Positions 34,428 through 42,620 of a DNA stretch of 64,000 nucleotides are shown piece by piece (within the stretch, counting starts at the first letter, position 1; every line of letters begins with the position of its first letter). Source of the DNA: CADDYT01 sp035294125 (GTDB lineage: Bacteria > Chloroflexota > Ktedonobacteria > Ktedonobacterales > Ktedonobacteraceae); assembly GCA_035294125.1 (NCBI GenBank), contig DATGLM010000049.1, positions 62,001 to 126,000 on the forward strand. The letters run 5' to 3'. The position numbers and the translations under genes were made by a program. The notes under the pieces were generated by a model that saw nothing but the letters and a program-made list of their open reading frames with translations, was not told the DNA's origin and did not search any database.

Positions 34428-35659
34428 AACGCCTTCTCCGCATAGTGATATTACTGCTGGTGCGTATAGCTGGCGCTCCGGGGGCTTTTCTCGCGGCCCG
34501 TCGCGCACAGGGGCCGGTCGCAAAGTCGCCGCGCATCCTTCTGATGCGCCCGGATCACCTGGGAGATATGCTGCTCGTCACGCCGGTACTGGATGCTCTG
34601 AAGGCGCGGGTGCCGGACGCGCAGATTACGATGATGGTTGGCCCATGGTCAGGTGAAATCGTGGAGCGCCATCCAGCCGTTAACCGGGTCATAACCTGCC
34701 CATTTCCTGGCTTCCAGCGCGCTCCACAAAAAGCGCTGGCTCCCTATATTTTGCTGTTGCAGGTCGCCCAACAACTGCGGTACGACCACTACGATCTCGC
34801 CATCAACCTGCGACCCGATTTCTGGTGGGGCGCGGCCCTGCTCTACCTGGCCCGCGTGCCGCGCCGTGTCGGCTATACCCTTTCACCCGGCAGGCCATTT
34901 CTTACACACGCGCTCCCCTTCCGGCAACCAGAACACGCGACTGTCTCCAATCTGCGCCTTGTCAGCGCCGCACTGGAACTGCTGGGCTACCAACCACTAG
35001 CGCGGCCCTACGCCGCGACCGCTTATCCCTTGCGCTTCGAGCCAGAGCCGGAAGAACGCGCCTGGGTAGCGGAACGCCTGCGCAAAGAGGGCATAAACGC
35101 GCAGACGCCTGTTGTGGTTATCCACCCCGGCAGCGGCGCTCCTGTCAAGCTCTGGCGCGCCGAGGCATGGTCGCATCTGGCGGATGTGCTCAAAGGAACA
35201 TTGACAACAGCCGCGCCTGTGCGTATCATCCTCACTGGCAGCAAGGGTGAACTGCCTCTGCTGGCGGAGATTGCGCAGGGTATGCGGACGCCGCCGCTGC
35301 TGATTACCGACGCGACGGTGGGCCAGTTGGCGGCACTGCTGGCGCGTGCCATGCTTGTGCTGGGCGTTGATAGCGGGCCGCTGCACCTGGCGGTAGCGCA
35401 GGAGACGCCAACGGTTGCGATTTTCGGGCCAACCGATGTGCGCATTTTCGGCCCCTGGGGTGAGGCACGGCGGCATCTTGTGGTCGCCTCAAGGCTGCGT
35501 TGCCCCGGTTGCCCGTTCATTCCCTGCGGTCGCCTGGATTTCTCACCGGCTGAACTGGCAGTCCATCCCTGCGTGCGCCTCGTGCCGGAACAAACCGTAC
35601 TGGCCGCGATTGACGCTCTGGGTGTGAGAAAGCAGGATGACGTAGAAGCGCAATTATAA
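34424..35659 (+). CDS. GT9 glycosyltransferase, second of four
   Basis: The start is the TTG at 34424, overlapping the preceding stop codon (TTGA) and following AAAGGGG by seven bases. The 411-residue protein has a short membrane-seeking N-terminus, ILLMRPDHLGDMLLVTPVLD, a central WxGA segment and LVLGVDSGPLHLAVA with the family's D-S-G-x-x-H. It is a glycosyltransferase of the ADP-heptose:LPS type acting at the inner face of the membrane, but with unknown donor here. Confidence 0.87.
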   Translation: MKRLLRIVILLLVRIAGAPGAFLAARRAQGPVAKSPRILLMRPDHLGDMLLVTPVLDALKARVPDAQITMMVGPWSGEIVERHPAVNRVITCPFPGFQRAPQKALAPYILLLQVAQQLRYDHYDLAINLRPDFWWGAALLYLARVPRRVGYTLSPGRPFLTHALPFRQPEHATVSNLRLVSAALELLGYQPLARPYAATAYPLRFEPEPEERAWVAERLRKEGINAQTPVVVIHPGSGAPVKLWRAEAWSHLADVLKGTLTTAAPVRIILTGSKGELPLLAEIAQGMRTPPLLITDATVGQLAALLARAMLVLGVDSGPLHLAVAQETPTVAIFGPTDVRIFGPWGEARRHLVVASRLRCPGCPFIPCGRLDFSPAELAVHPCVRLVPEQTVLAAIDALGVRKQDDVEAQL

Positions 35660-35683
35660 CTCATAGCAGATACAAGAACAGTG

Positions 35684-36985
35684 ATGGCTGCAACAAAGAC
35701 ACCTACATCGGTACAATCGAATATAAACGGGCTGGATGATTACGGCTACCCGCTGCCGTCGGGCAGGAAAGCGAAGCTGCGCAGGTCTGGCATACGCGCC
35801 AGCAAGGGCGTGCTGGCTGCCTGTATCTCCCTGCTCATGAATATTATCGGCGTTCTGCTCTGGCTGAGCAGGCGTGGGCAGTGTTTGCCGCCGTTGACGC
35901 CGCAGACCTTTCAGCCACAGCGCATCCTGGTCATTCGCCTCGATCTTATCGGCGACCTCGTGCTCTCGCTGACCGTTGTACGCGCTCTGAAACGCACCTA
36001 TCCCGATGCCGAAATCGATCTGCTGGCCGTACCTGCCAGTGGCAGCATCGCCTCGCACGACCCTGATCTGCACGAGATTATTGGCTACGACCCCAACATC
36101 TGGCGTCGTCCCAGGGCGCTTCTGCGATGGAAGAACTGGCGCGAGGCTCGTGTACTGCTCAAACGCCTGCGTGGGCGCCACTACGACCTTGCCATCAGTG
36201 TCTTTGGTCCCTGGGCCGCGCTGCTCGCCGTGCTGAGTGGCGCGCCGCGCCGTGTCGGCTTCGGGCGCGAGGGCTACTTCGGCTTCATGACCGATAGCGT
36301 GCCGGGACGTCATTGGAAGCCCGGTGACAGGAAGCACGAGGTTGATTACTGCCTGCAACTGGCTCAGAAGGCGGGCGCGACCATCACCCCTGAAGATCGC
36401 ATCCCGCGCCTGTACGTCGCAGCAGGGGCCCAGCAGGCGGTGGCGCGACTTCTGCGCGAGGCCGGAGCGCGGGAGGGTGATGGACCCTTGATTGCCTGCC
36501 ATGTCAGTTCCAACAACGGGCAATCCAAGCGCTGGCCTCTTCCCTACTGGGCCACGCTGCTCGACAGGCTCATCCGCGAGCGCCACGCTCACGTCGTCCT
36601 GACCGGCGCGCCAGCGGACCTCCCATTGATCGCAGAGATCACGAGCCGCATGCGCGAGCAGCCGATTAATCTGGCGGGCAAAACCAGCTTGCCGCAACTG
36701 GCTGCGCTTTTGCAGCGAGCCGACCTGATGATTACCGGTGATAGCGGCCCCATGCATATCGCCGCCGCCGTCGGCACGCCGCTCATCGCCATCCACGGCC
36801 CGACCGACCCGGCGCAAAGCGGCCCTGTCAGCCCCCAGGCGACGATGCTGCGCAGCACTATCTGGTGCAGCCCGTGCTACCGGGCGAAGGACACAGCAGA
36901 TTGTCGTTTCTATACTACGCAGTGCATGAAAAATATTACACCTTCACAGGTCTTTGCAGTGGTGCGAAAGAAGCTGGAAGCATGA
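35684..36985 (+). CDS. GT9 glycosyltransferase, third of four
   Basis: The 433-residue protein has an N-terminal extension of about 80 residues with one hydrophobic helix (LAACISLLMNIIGVLLWLSR), then ILVIRLDLIGDLVLSLTVV and MITGDSGPMHIAAAVGTP. A C-terminal cysteine group (WCSPCYRAKDTADC) is seen in several GT9 members. Start chosen at the ATG at 35684 (a GTG precedes it); no good ribosome binding site is visible. Confidence 0.86.
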   Translation: MAATKTPTSVQSNINGLDDYGYPLPSGRKAKLRRSGIRASKGVLAACISLLMNIIGVLLWLSRRGQCLPPLTPQTFQPQRILVIRLDLIGDLVLSLTVVRALKRTYPDAEIDLLAVPASGSIASHDPDLHEIIGYDPNIWRRPRALLRWKNWREARVLLKRLRGRHYDLAISVFGPWAALLAVLSGAPRRVGFGREGYFGFMTDSVPGRHWKPGDRKHEVDYCLQLAQKAGATITPEDRIPRLYVAAGAQQAVARLLREAGAREGDGPLIACHVSSNNGQSKRWPLPYWATLLDRLIRERHAHVVLTGAPADLPLIAEITSRMREQPINLAGKTSLPQLAALLQRADLMITGDSGPMHIAAAVGTPLIAIHGPTDPAQSGPVSPQATMLRSTIWCSPCYRAKDTADCRFYTTQCMKNITPSQVFAVVRKKLEA

Positions 36986-38187
36986 GTATGATGGATATAG
37001 AACAGACAACACAGGCGCAGGTGACATTGCCAGCCGGGGCGCGCATACTGGTCGTTAAGATGGCCGGTATCGGCGACCTGTTGCTGGCTACTCCGGCCCT
37101 GCGTGCCTTGCGTGAGACGTATCCACAGGCCCGGATTGACCTGCTGGTGACACCCGCTTCCGCCGGTATCCTTGATAACTGGGATGTCATTAATCGTACC
37201 ATCGTGCTGGATAAGTACCTGTTTGACTATCCGCAGCAGATACTCAAAAATCCACGTAACCTGCTGCGGCTCACCCCGCTCTGGCACGACCTGCACGACA
37301 GTCACTACGACGCCGTACTGCTTCTGCACCACCTGACGCTGCCTTTTGGCCGCTTGAAGCACCAGTTGCTCGTGCGGGCAACGGGCGCAAGATGGCGCGC
37401 CGGACTGGATAACGGACATGGCCGTTTCCTCAACGTGCGCGTTCCCGACAGAGGATTTGGGGCCATGCACGAGGCTGAGTACAACCTTGCCATCGCCAGG
37501 GCAGTTGGCGCGACAACAGGCGACACGAGTTTGACCGTGCCTGTGAGCGAGGAGGAACGCAGGCAAGCCCGGCAACTGGTTTACGGCGCTCAGGAACTAC
37601 GGGAAACTGCGCGCCCCATCATCGCCATGCATCCCGGTAGTGGCGGCTACAGTACGGCGCGCAGGTGGGCGCCGGAGCGTTTTGCACAGGTGGCCGACAC
37701 GCTCTGGCGCGAAACAGGTGGGCAACTACTACTGCTGGGCGGCCCGGAGGAGGCCGCGCTGCACGAGCAGATTCTGGGTATGCTGCAATCGGGTATGCCG
37801 GCGCGCAGCCTGGCAGGCAGAGGCGGCATCAAGGTGGCAGCCGCCGTGCTAGAACTGGCCGACCTCTTCATCGGCAACGATTCCGCGCTCATGCACCTGG
37901 CGGTCGCGGGCGGCACACCAACCGTTGCCATCTTTGGCCTGACCAACCACAAAGCCTGGGGGCCATTTACCGGCAGTGACCCCCGGCGCAGAGCCATCGT
38001 CGTGCGCCTGGATCTGCCCTGCATGCCCTGCTTCTATCGCGGCCACAGCCTCGGCACCCCCGAAGGCTGCGCCACCCGCGCTTGCCTCGCCAAACTGGAC
38101 GTTGATCCGGTAGCGGTGGCAGCACGAAGACTCTTACGAGAAACGCACAAATTTGAACAGGCAAAGGAGACAAGGAGGTTAACATGA
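36982..38187 (+). CDS. GT9 glycosyltransferase, fourth of four
   Basis: The ATG at 36982 overlaps the preceding stop by 4 nt. The 401-residue enzyme has ILVVKMAGIGDLLLATPALR, MHPGSGGYSTARRW at the acceptor/donor cleft, IGNDSALMHLAVAGGTP and a C-terminal Cys cluster (LPCMPCFYRG). The glycine after D-S is replaced by alanine. It completes a set of four paralogues that are clearly diverged from one another, which suggests successive transfers in one glycan. Confidence 0.87.
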   Translation: MSMMDIEQTTQAQVTLPAGARILVVKMAGIGDLLLATPALRALRETYPQARIDLLVTPASAGILDNWDVINRTIVLDKYLFDYPQQILKNPRNLLRLTPLWHDLHDSHYDAVLLLHHLTLPFGRLKHQLLVRATGARWRAGLDNGHGRFLNVRVPDRGFGAMHEAEYNLAIARAVGATTGDTSLTVPVSEEERRQARQLVYGAQELRETARPIIAMHPGSGGYSTARRWAPERFAQVADTLWRETGGQLLLLGGPEEAALHEQILGMLQSGMPARSLAGRGGIKVAAAVLELADLFIGNDSALMHLAVAGGTPTVAIFGLTNHKAWGPFTGSDPRRRAIVVRLDLPCMPCFYRGHSLGTPEGCATRACLAKLDVDPVAVAARRLLRETHKFEQAKETRRLT

Positions 38188-38930
38188 GTACACAGCCATA
38201 TTTGCCCCCGGTGAGCCTGTTGCTCACGTATGGTGCCTATGATGTGGCAGACACGCTGCTGTGGCCGGATTATCTGGCACTCGGCTTCACAGCAGAGCAT
38301 ATTCCCGAACTGATTCGTATGGCAACAGACAGGACATTGCAGCGTGGGACTGATTTCGATGATCCCCGCTTCTTCGCATCTCTCCATGCCATGCGCACGC
38401 TGGGGCAGCTTAGAGCAGAGGAAGCCATAGAACCGCTTCTGGCAGTGCTTGAAATGGATTACGAAGAGTGTCTGCTCATGGGTGATCTCCCACATGTCTA
38501 TGGCATGATCGGCCCCGCTGCTATTTCAACTCTCACGGCGTTTCTGCGTGATACATCGCTTGATATTTATGATCGGGCCTATATGGCTGATGGGCTGGTA
38601 GAAATTGCTCGACAGCATCCAGAAGCACGGGCCGAAGTGGTCTCTATCCTGATGGAGCAACTGACGCGCTTCGAGCAGGAAGATGCCACCTTTAACTCCT
38701 TCATCGTTGCGCATCTGGCAGAACTCAAGGAAATCGCTGCCTTTTCCCTTATTTTGCGAGCCTTCGAAGCAGACAAGGTGAATACGGATAATGCGGATTT
38801 AGACTACGTTCTGTATTACCTGGGCCTGAAGCAACCCGAAGTACCTTTGATTGAACTGGACCCGAACGCGGCTGAAACACCCTGGCTAAACGGATACCAT
38901 GACGGTCCTTTTACCGAAAGCAGCAACTAA
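38184..38930 (+). CDS. HEAT-like/DUF1186-like helical repeat protein
   Basis: A 248-residue, mostly helical protein with repeat-like units (FFASLHAMRTLGQLRAEEAI then EPLLAVLE; GPAAISTLTAFLRDTSLDIY), as found in HEAT or DUF1186/SEC-C-associated proteins. No catalytic motif is visible. Its start overlaps the last GT9 gene by 4 nt and follows AAGGAGG, so it belongs to the operon; a scaffolding role is possible. Its 3' end overlaps the convergent radical SAM gene by 4 nt. Confidence 0.7.
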   Translation: MSTQPYLPPVSLLLTYGAYDVADTLLWPDYLALGFTAEHIPELIRMATDRTLQRGTDFDDPRFFASLHAMRTLGQLRAEEAIEPLLAVLEMDYEECLLMGDLPHVYGMIGPAAISTLTAFLRDTSLDIYDRAYMADGLVEIARQHPEARAEVVSILMEQLTRFEQEDATFNSFIVAHLAELKEIAAFSLILRAFEADKVNTDNADLDYVLYYLGLKQPEVPLIELDPNAAETPWLNGYHDGPFTESSN

Positions 38931-40255
38931 ACGGGACCATGCTTACCCGAAAAGATGTGGGAGTGTCCGCGTACACCCCCAGACGTGGCTCTCTTCACAG
39001 GTCGCGAGAAGTTGCCGATCTCAACTTCCGGCACTTCTCGCCGCAGGGTCTCGATGAGCGTGGGCATGCCGAGCGCCTTGCCCATTGAGTCGAGCGCGGG
39101 CATGCGCGGGAGCAGGACTTCGGGGTCGATGTTCAGGTTGCGCAGTTGGATGAGTCGCAGCCCGGTCTCCCTGACGAACGAGAGCAGGGCCTCTACTTCG
39201 CGCTCGCGATCAATCAGGCCGGGGAAGCAGAGCAGATTGATCGAGCTATAGACGCCCGCCTCTCGCGCCCGCCTGAGCGATTCCTTTACATCTTCGAAGC
39301 TGTAGCCCAGGGGCCGATAGTAGGCGGTGTAGGTCTCCTCATGGCCGGAGATGGTGCTGGCGCGCAGGGTATCGAGACCGGCATCGTAGAGCCGCTGTAA
39401 CCAGCGCGGATTGCTGGCATTGGTGTTGATGTTGATAACGCCCTTATCTGTGCGCTCGCGAATCGCTTTGATGGCCCGTGCGATACGATGGTACTGCAAC
39501 AGCGGCTCGCCCTCGCAGCCCTGCCCGAAGCTGACGATGGCTTCTTCGGCCTGTTCCAGGTGCGGCACGGCCACCTCTACAATCTCCTCGATGGTCGGGA
39601 TGAAGGTCAGGCGGTCCTGCGGGGAGATCAGATTCTCTTCCTCCTGCTTCGAGATGCAGCCGACGCAGCGTGCATTGCAGCCGGGCGAGACGGCAATCGC
39701 CATCTCCCAGCGCCCGAAGAAGAGATTGCTGGCTGTGGGGCAGGAGTAATCGAGCGCGCAGTGAGCGTGCTGCGCCACCACACGGTTGTCGGGAAAAGCC
39801 TGCTGTTTCTCCCTGACCAGCCGCGTCAAAGCCCTGCGATTGTAGGCGCGGGGATGCCACTTCCGAGGGTCATCCGTCTTGATGGCCGCGACATACAGGC
39901 GACCATTCATCCCGGCGATGGCCGTGTAGCCAAAAAAGGGCAACGGTTCCGTTCCCGGCACCTGCTCATACGCTGGCAACAGCGTGCGCGTGTAGCCAAT
40001 TGGCAACAAAGCAGCCGCTGCCCATCCTCGTGCCTGCCCGATCACCTGCATCTCACCATCTCGCCCGCGCCCGACTGCCAGCCGATCAGGCATCATCGAA
40101 AGCGTCACCCCATCAGGCAGCGGAATCAGGTCAGAAGCTTCCAATGGTCGGTTCCCAAAAGCGAGCGCCTGCAAACATCGCTCCTCGCGTATCTCCCCGT
40201 CAGGGGTGCAATAGATGAGATATGGTACCTGGGTATTTTTGCGGTTTTCTGACAT
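38927..40255 (-). CDS. radical SAM protein of unknown function
   Basis: The 442-residue protein has an N-terminal domain of about 185 residues, then the radical SAM cluster motif CNARCVGC (C193, C197, C200; CX3CX2C), a GEPLL motif after strand two and ININTNASNP. It should use a 4Fe-4S cluster and S-adenosylmethionine. Extra cysteines (CALDYSC, residues 166-172) may carry another cluster or substrate site. Homologues with this layout are often just called radical SAM proteins; the product is not inferable. A 114-residue protein is encoded 18 nt upstream. Confidence 0.85.
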   Translation of the reverse strand: MSENRKNTQVPYLIYCTPDGEIREERCLQALAFGNRPLEASDLIPLPDGVTLSMMPDRLAVGRGRDGEMQVIGQARGWAAAALLPIGYTRTLLPAYEQVPGTEPLPFFGYTAIAGMNGRLYVAAIKTDDPRKWHPRAYNRRALTRLVREKQQAFPDNRVVAQHAHCALDYSCPTASNLFFGRWEMAIAVSPGCNARCVGCISKQEEENLISPQDRLTFIPTIEEIVEVAVPHLEQAEEAIVSFGQGCEGEPLLQYHRIARAIKAIRERTDKGVININTNASNPRWLQRLYDAGLDTLRASTISGHEETYTAYYRPLGYSFEDVKESLRRAREAGVYSSINLLCFPGLIDREREVEALLSFVRETGLRLIQLRNLNIDPEVLLPRMPALDSMGKALGMPTLIETLRREVPEVEIGNFSRPVKRATSGGVRGHSHIFSGKHGPV

Positions 40256-40273
40256 AGATTATAGCAATACTTC

Positions 40274-40618
40274 CTAATGCATTAGCGGCGGTTGGACCGA
40301 GGGAAGGTGCGCGCTGGGATGATCTTCGAGAAAATCATCGTCGTCGAAAAAGCGGGGGAGAGGAGTGGTTTGCGCCTGTGCTGAGACACGCCTTTCCAGT
40401 TCGCGCGACTCTTCAAACACGAAGCTGAGAATGATGTGGTCTCCTCGCATTGTCTGGCTCATGTACCGGATACGAGGTCGCTCCGCTTCCATCCAGGCGT
40501 TGATCATGGCCTCCAACGCCGATGTGCTATCTCCACACTCAGCGCTATCAAAGCATTTAAACCTGTACACGCGCACTGCCTCCCGTGTATCACAACTCTT
40601 CTTGCCTGTAGTACTCAC
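40274..40618 (-). CDS. hypothetical protein upstream of the radical SAM gene
   Basis: A 114-residue protein from a GTG start with a weak ribosome binding site. The first 70 residues look like a compact alpha/beta domain (VRVYRFKCFDSAECGDS, MRGDHIILSFVFEE); the tail is acidic and proline-rich. It is probably co-transcribed with the radical SAM gene. I do not recognise the family. Confidence 0.55.
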   Translation of the reverse strand: MSTTGKKSCDTREAVRVYRFKCFDSAECGDSTSALEAMINAWMEAERPRIRYMSQTMRGDHIILSFVFEESRELERRVSAQAQTTPLPRFFDDDDFLEDHPSAHLPSVQPPLMH

Positions 40619-40807
40619 CTCGTCTTAAATGTGTTTCCTTGCACTTCCCTATAATCGAAGGATATTGTACCATTACAAGAAACAATTTACCAGAGATTGT
40701 CAGGATATGTAAGCACAGCAAATCATAAAGAACTAGAATGTTGCACAAGGAGACGCCACCGTCGAAGCCTGTCCCCTTTTGTGGGCACATCCTCACCACA
40801 TCTATGT

Positions 40808-40852
40808 AACACATTACTAACATATGCTTGCTACAAGTGTTAGTAATGTGTT
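40808..40852. promoter_or_regulatory. 15-bp inverted repeat, operator or terminator
   Basis: AACACATTACTAACA (40808-40822) and its exact complement (40838-40852) flank a 15-nt loop; TTCTCTTTT follows. It could be a terminator, but no plus-strand gene precedes it, and the shared GTTAGTAAT motif with the promoter region favours a regulator site. Confidence 0.45.
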
Positions 40853-40973
40853 CTCTTTTCTGCTCACCTTGTATACCCCGTGGTACTTCCAAAGATATTA
40901 CACTGTTATTACACTTTAATACAAAAATATGAGTTAGTAATATTATCTATTCTAATTATGCTTTCTTATATTC

Positions 40974-41002
40974 TTGACTAACAGTGTATTTCCTGCTATA
41001 CT
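40974..41002 (+). promoter_or_regulatory. sigma-70-type promoter
   Basis: TTGACT (40974-40979), 17-nt spacer, TATACT (40997-41002). The predicted start near 41009 excludes the in-frame start codon at 40984 and supports the ATG at 41029. Confidence 0.65.
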
Positions 41003-41028
41003 GGGGAATATCCGAAGAAAAAGGGGGC

Positions 41029-42219
41029 ATGTTTATTGTGCGTCAGCAAGGAATTGTCGTTGTAGGTGCGGGCATTGTTGGCCTCTCAACGGCCTATGCG
41101 TTACTTTTGCAGGGTAACAGGCAGGTAACTGTGCTGGAGCAGGAAACCGTGGATCATCGCCGCTCAACATCGCATGGCATTTCGCGGCTCCTGCGTTTTG
41201 AATATGGGGATGATAGTTTCTACTCTGAACTGGTCCGCTTGAGCTTAAGGCGCTGGAAGATGCTGGAACAGAAGGGGAAGCGGCGCATCTACAGCCGCAG
41301 CGGCGTGCTTATGCTGGGAAGAGAAGATGATGGGTACACACACCAGGCGTACTCCATCGAACGCGAAATGGGCTTGCCCATCGAGCGACTCAGCCCCTGG
41401 CAATGCCAGCAGTTTTTTCCCCAGTTCGCGAGTGAAGACTACGATATGGTGACTTACAATCGCGAAGGAGGGATATTACACGCTTCAAACTGTTTGCAAA
41501 CTCTCAAAGGGTTGGTAGTCGAACTTGGGGGAACGCTATATGAAGGATGTCGCGTCAACCGTATCGTACATGACGATTACACGCGGCCTGTGCGTCTGCT
41601 CAGCCGGAACGGCACCGAAATTGCCGCCGAGCGGGTGGTGCTGGCGACGGGACCCTGGGTACACAGGCTACTGCGAGAGTTGCAACTGCCGGTGCGCCTG
41701 ACACGACAGTATCTGCTCTATTTCTCAGGCTTGCCTTACTCGTTATTTGGTGTTGGAACCTTCCCTGCCTTCATCTGCAACGACCTGTATGGATTTCCCA
41801 TCATGAGCAGTGGGCCATTATGGCTCAAAGCGGCCTCGCATAGCTTTGGTACGCCGGTTGACCCGGATGAAGTTGCTCCGCCGGAGGAGCGAGTCATTGC
41901 CAGGGTTGTCCACAAACTGCGCGCCCTGCTCCCCGCGCTCCAGCAGGCGGAACTGGTGCAGGTCGATAGCTGTATGTACGATGTCACGCCGGACGAAGAT
42001 TTCATCCTGGATTGCCTGCCCGACGATCCGCGCATCGTCTTCGCAACAGGCCTGTCGGGCCACGGCTTCAAGTTCGGCCTCCTGCTGGGCGAACTGCTCA
42101 GCAGCCTGGTCTGTGAAACGCCGCCGGTTATCTCAATGGAGCGTTTCCGACTGAAGCGTTTCGCCACCTGTGAGCATCTGGAACAACATGCAATGGTTGA
42201 AGCAGGCTCATTGGCATAG
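41029..42219 (+). CDS. monomeric sarcosine oxidase/N-methyltryptophan oxidase-like flavoenzyme
   Basis: The ATG at 41029 follows AAGGGGG. The 396-residue enzyme has the FAD motif VVVGAGIVGLSTAY, the family's arginine loop SHGISRLLRFEYG, and VDSCMYDVTPDEDF with C315, which matches in position and context the cysteine that holds FAD covalently in Bacillus monomeric sarcosine oxidase. The C-terminal GLSGHGFKFG binds the flavin. It should oxidise a secondary N-methyl amine, releasing formaldehyde and peroxide; the exact substrate is open. Confidence 0.9.
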   Translation: MFIVRQQGIVVVGAGIVGLSTAYALLLQGNRQVTVLEQETVDHRRSTSHGISRLLRFEYGDDSFYSELVRLSLRRWKMLEQKGKRRIYSRSGVLMLGREDDGYTHQAYSIEREMGLPIERLSPWQCQQFFPQFASEDYDMVTYNREGGILHASNCLQTLKGLVVELGGTLYEGCRVNRIVHDDYTRPVRLLSRNGTEIAAERVVLATGPWVHRLLRELQLPVRLTRQYLLYFSGLPYSLFGVGTFPAFICNDLYGFPIMSSGPLWLKAASHSFGTPVDPDEVAPPEERVIARVVHKLRALLPALQQAELVQVDSCMYDVTPDEDFILDCLPDDPRIVFATGLSGHGFKFGLLLGELLSSLVCETPPVISMERFRLKRFATCEHLEQHAMVEAGSLA

Positions 42220-42228
42220 TGTGCTATG

Positions 42229-42295
42229 AGAAACCTGACCCGACATATCGTTGTAAGGGAGAGCGAAGAACGACATGTCGGGCCGGGTTTCAGTA
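42229..42295. terminator. hairpin between convergent genes (second dispersed family)
   Basis: GAAACCTGACCCGACATATC at the left pairs along 23 positions with the right arm ending GGGTTTC; three positions are mismatched on one DNA strand, mostly compatible with G-U pairs in RNA. It separates the flavoenzyme gene (ends 42219) from the small minus-strand gene (ends 42304). Confidence 0.55.
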
Positions 42296-42303
42296 TCATG
42301 CCA

Positions 42304-42462
42304 TCAGGCGTAGAGTTTCTCGACGCCGTTGTTGTACTGTTCTTGCTGGGGAATGCGATAATCGCGGTCGAGGCCCAGTTCGGTATCGGCAGTCACATGA
42401 GGGTCTACCCCGACATCGGGAGCCTCTGCCGTATTGCGATTGAGCATTTCCTGGCGCTTCAT
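42304..42462 (-). CDS. small hydrophilic protein, 52 residues
   Basis: On the minus strand the ATG at 42462 opens MKRQEMLNRNTAEAPDVGVD and runs to ..NNGVEKLYA, a charged, soluble, Pro- and Asn-containing peptide. GAGG lies ten bases upstream. The hairpin at its 3' end and the absence of any competing gene support it. The opposite-strand frame looks non-protein-like. Function unknown. Confidence 0.55.
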   Translation of the reverse strand: MKRQEMLNRNTAEAPDVGVDPHVTADTELGLDRDYRIPQQEQYNNGVEKLYA

Positions 42463-42620
42463 CGTGCGTAGTCCTCGTCTGGCATACTACCAGTGAACTT
42501 TCCCAGGGGGGGAGCTGCTACTCACATAGCGGGAGCACTGTCACAAACTCAGGATGGGCGGTGTCTTATACATACCATAAATATTGCTCAAACAAAACGA
42601 AAGGAAGCGGTTAAAAACGT

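Larger units (their letters stand above)
40619..41028. other. AT-rich regulatory region before the sarcosine-oxidase-like gene
   Basis: No gene is seen. The region has a perfect 15-bp inverted repeat at 40808-40852, two further GTTAGT/ACTAAC motifs near 40933 and 40978, and a strong promoter at 40974-41002. Confidence 0.5.
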
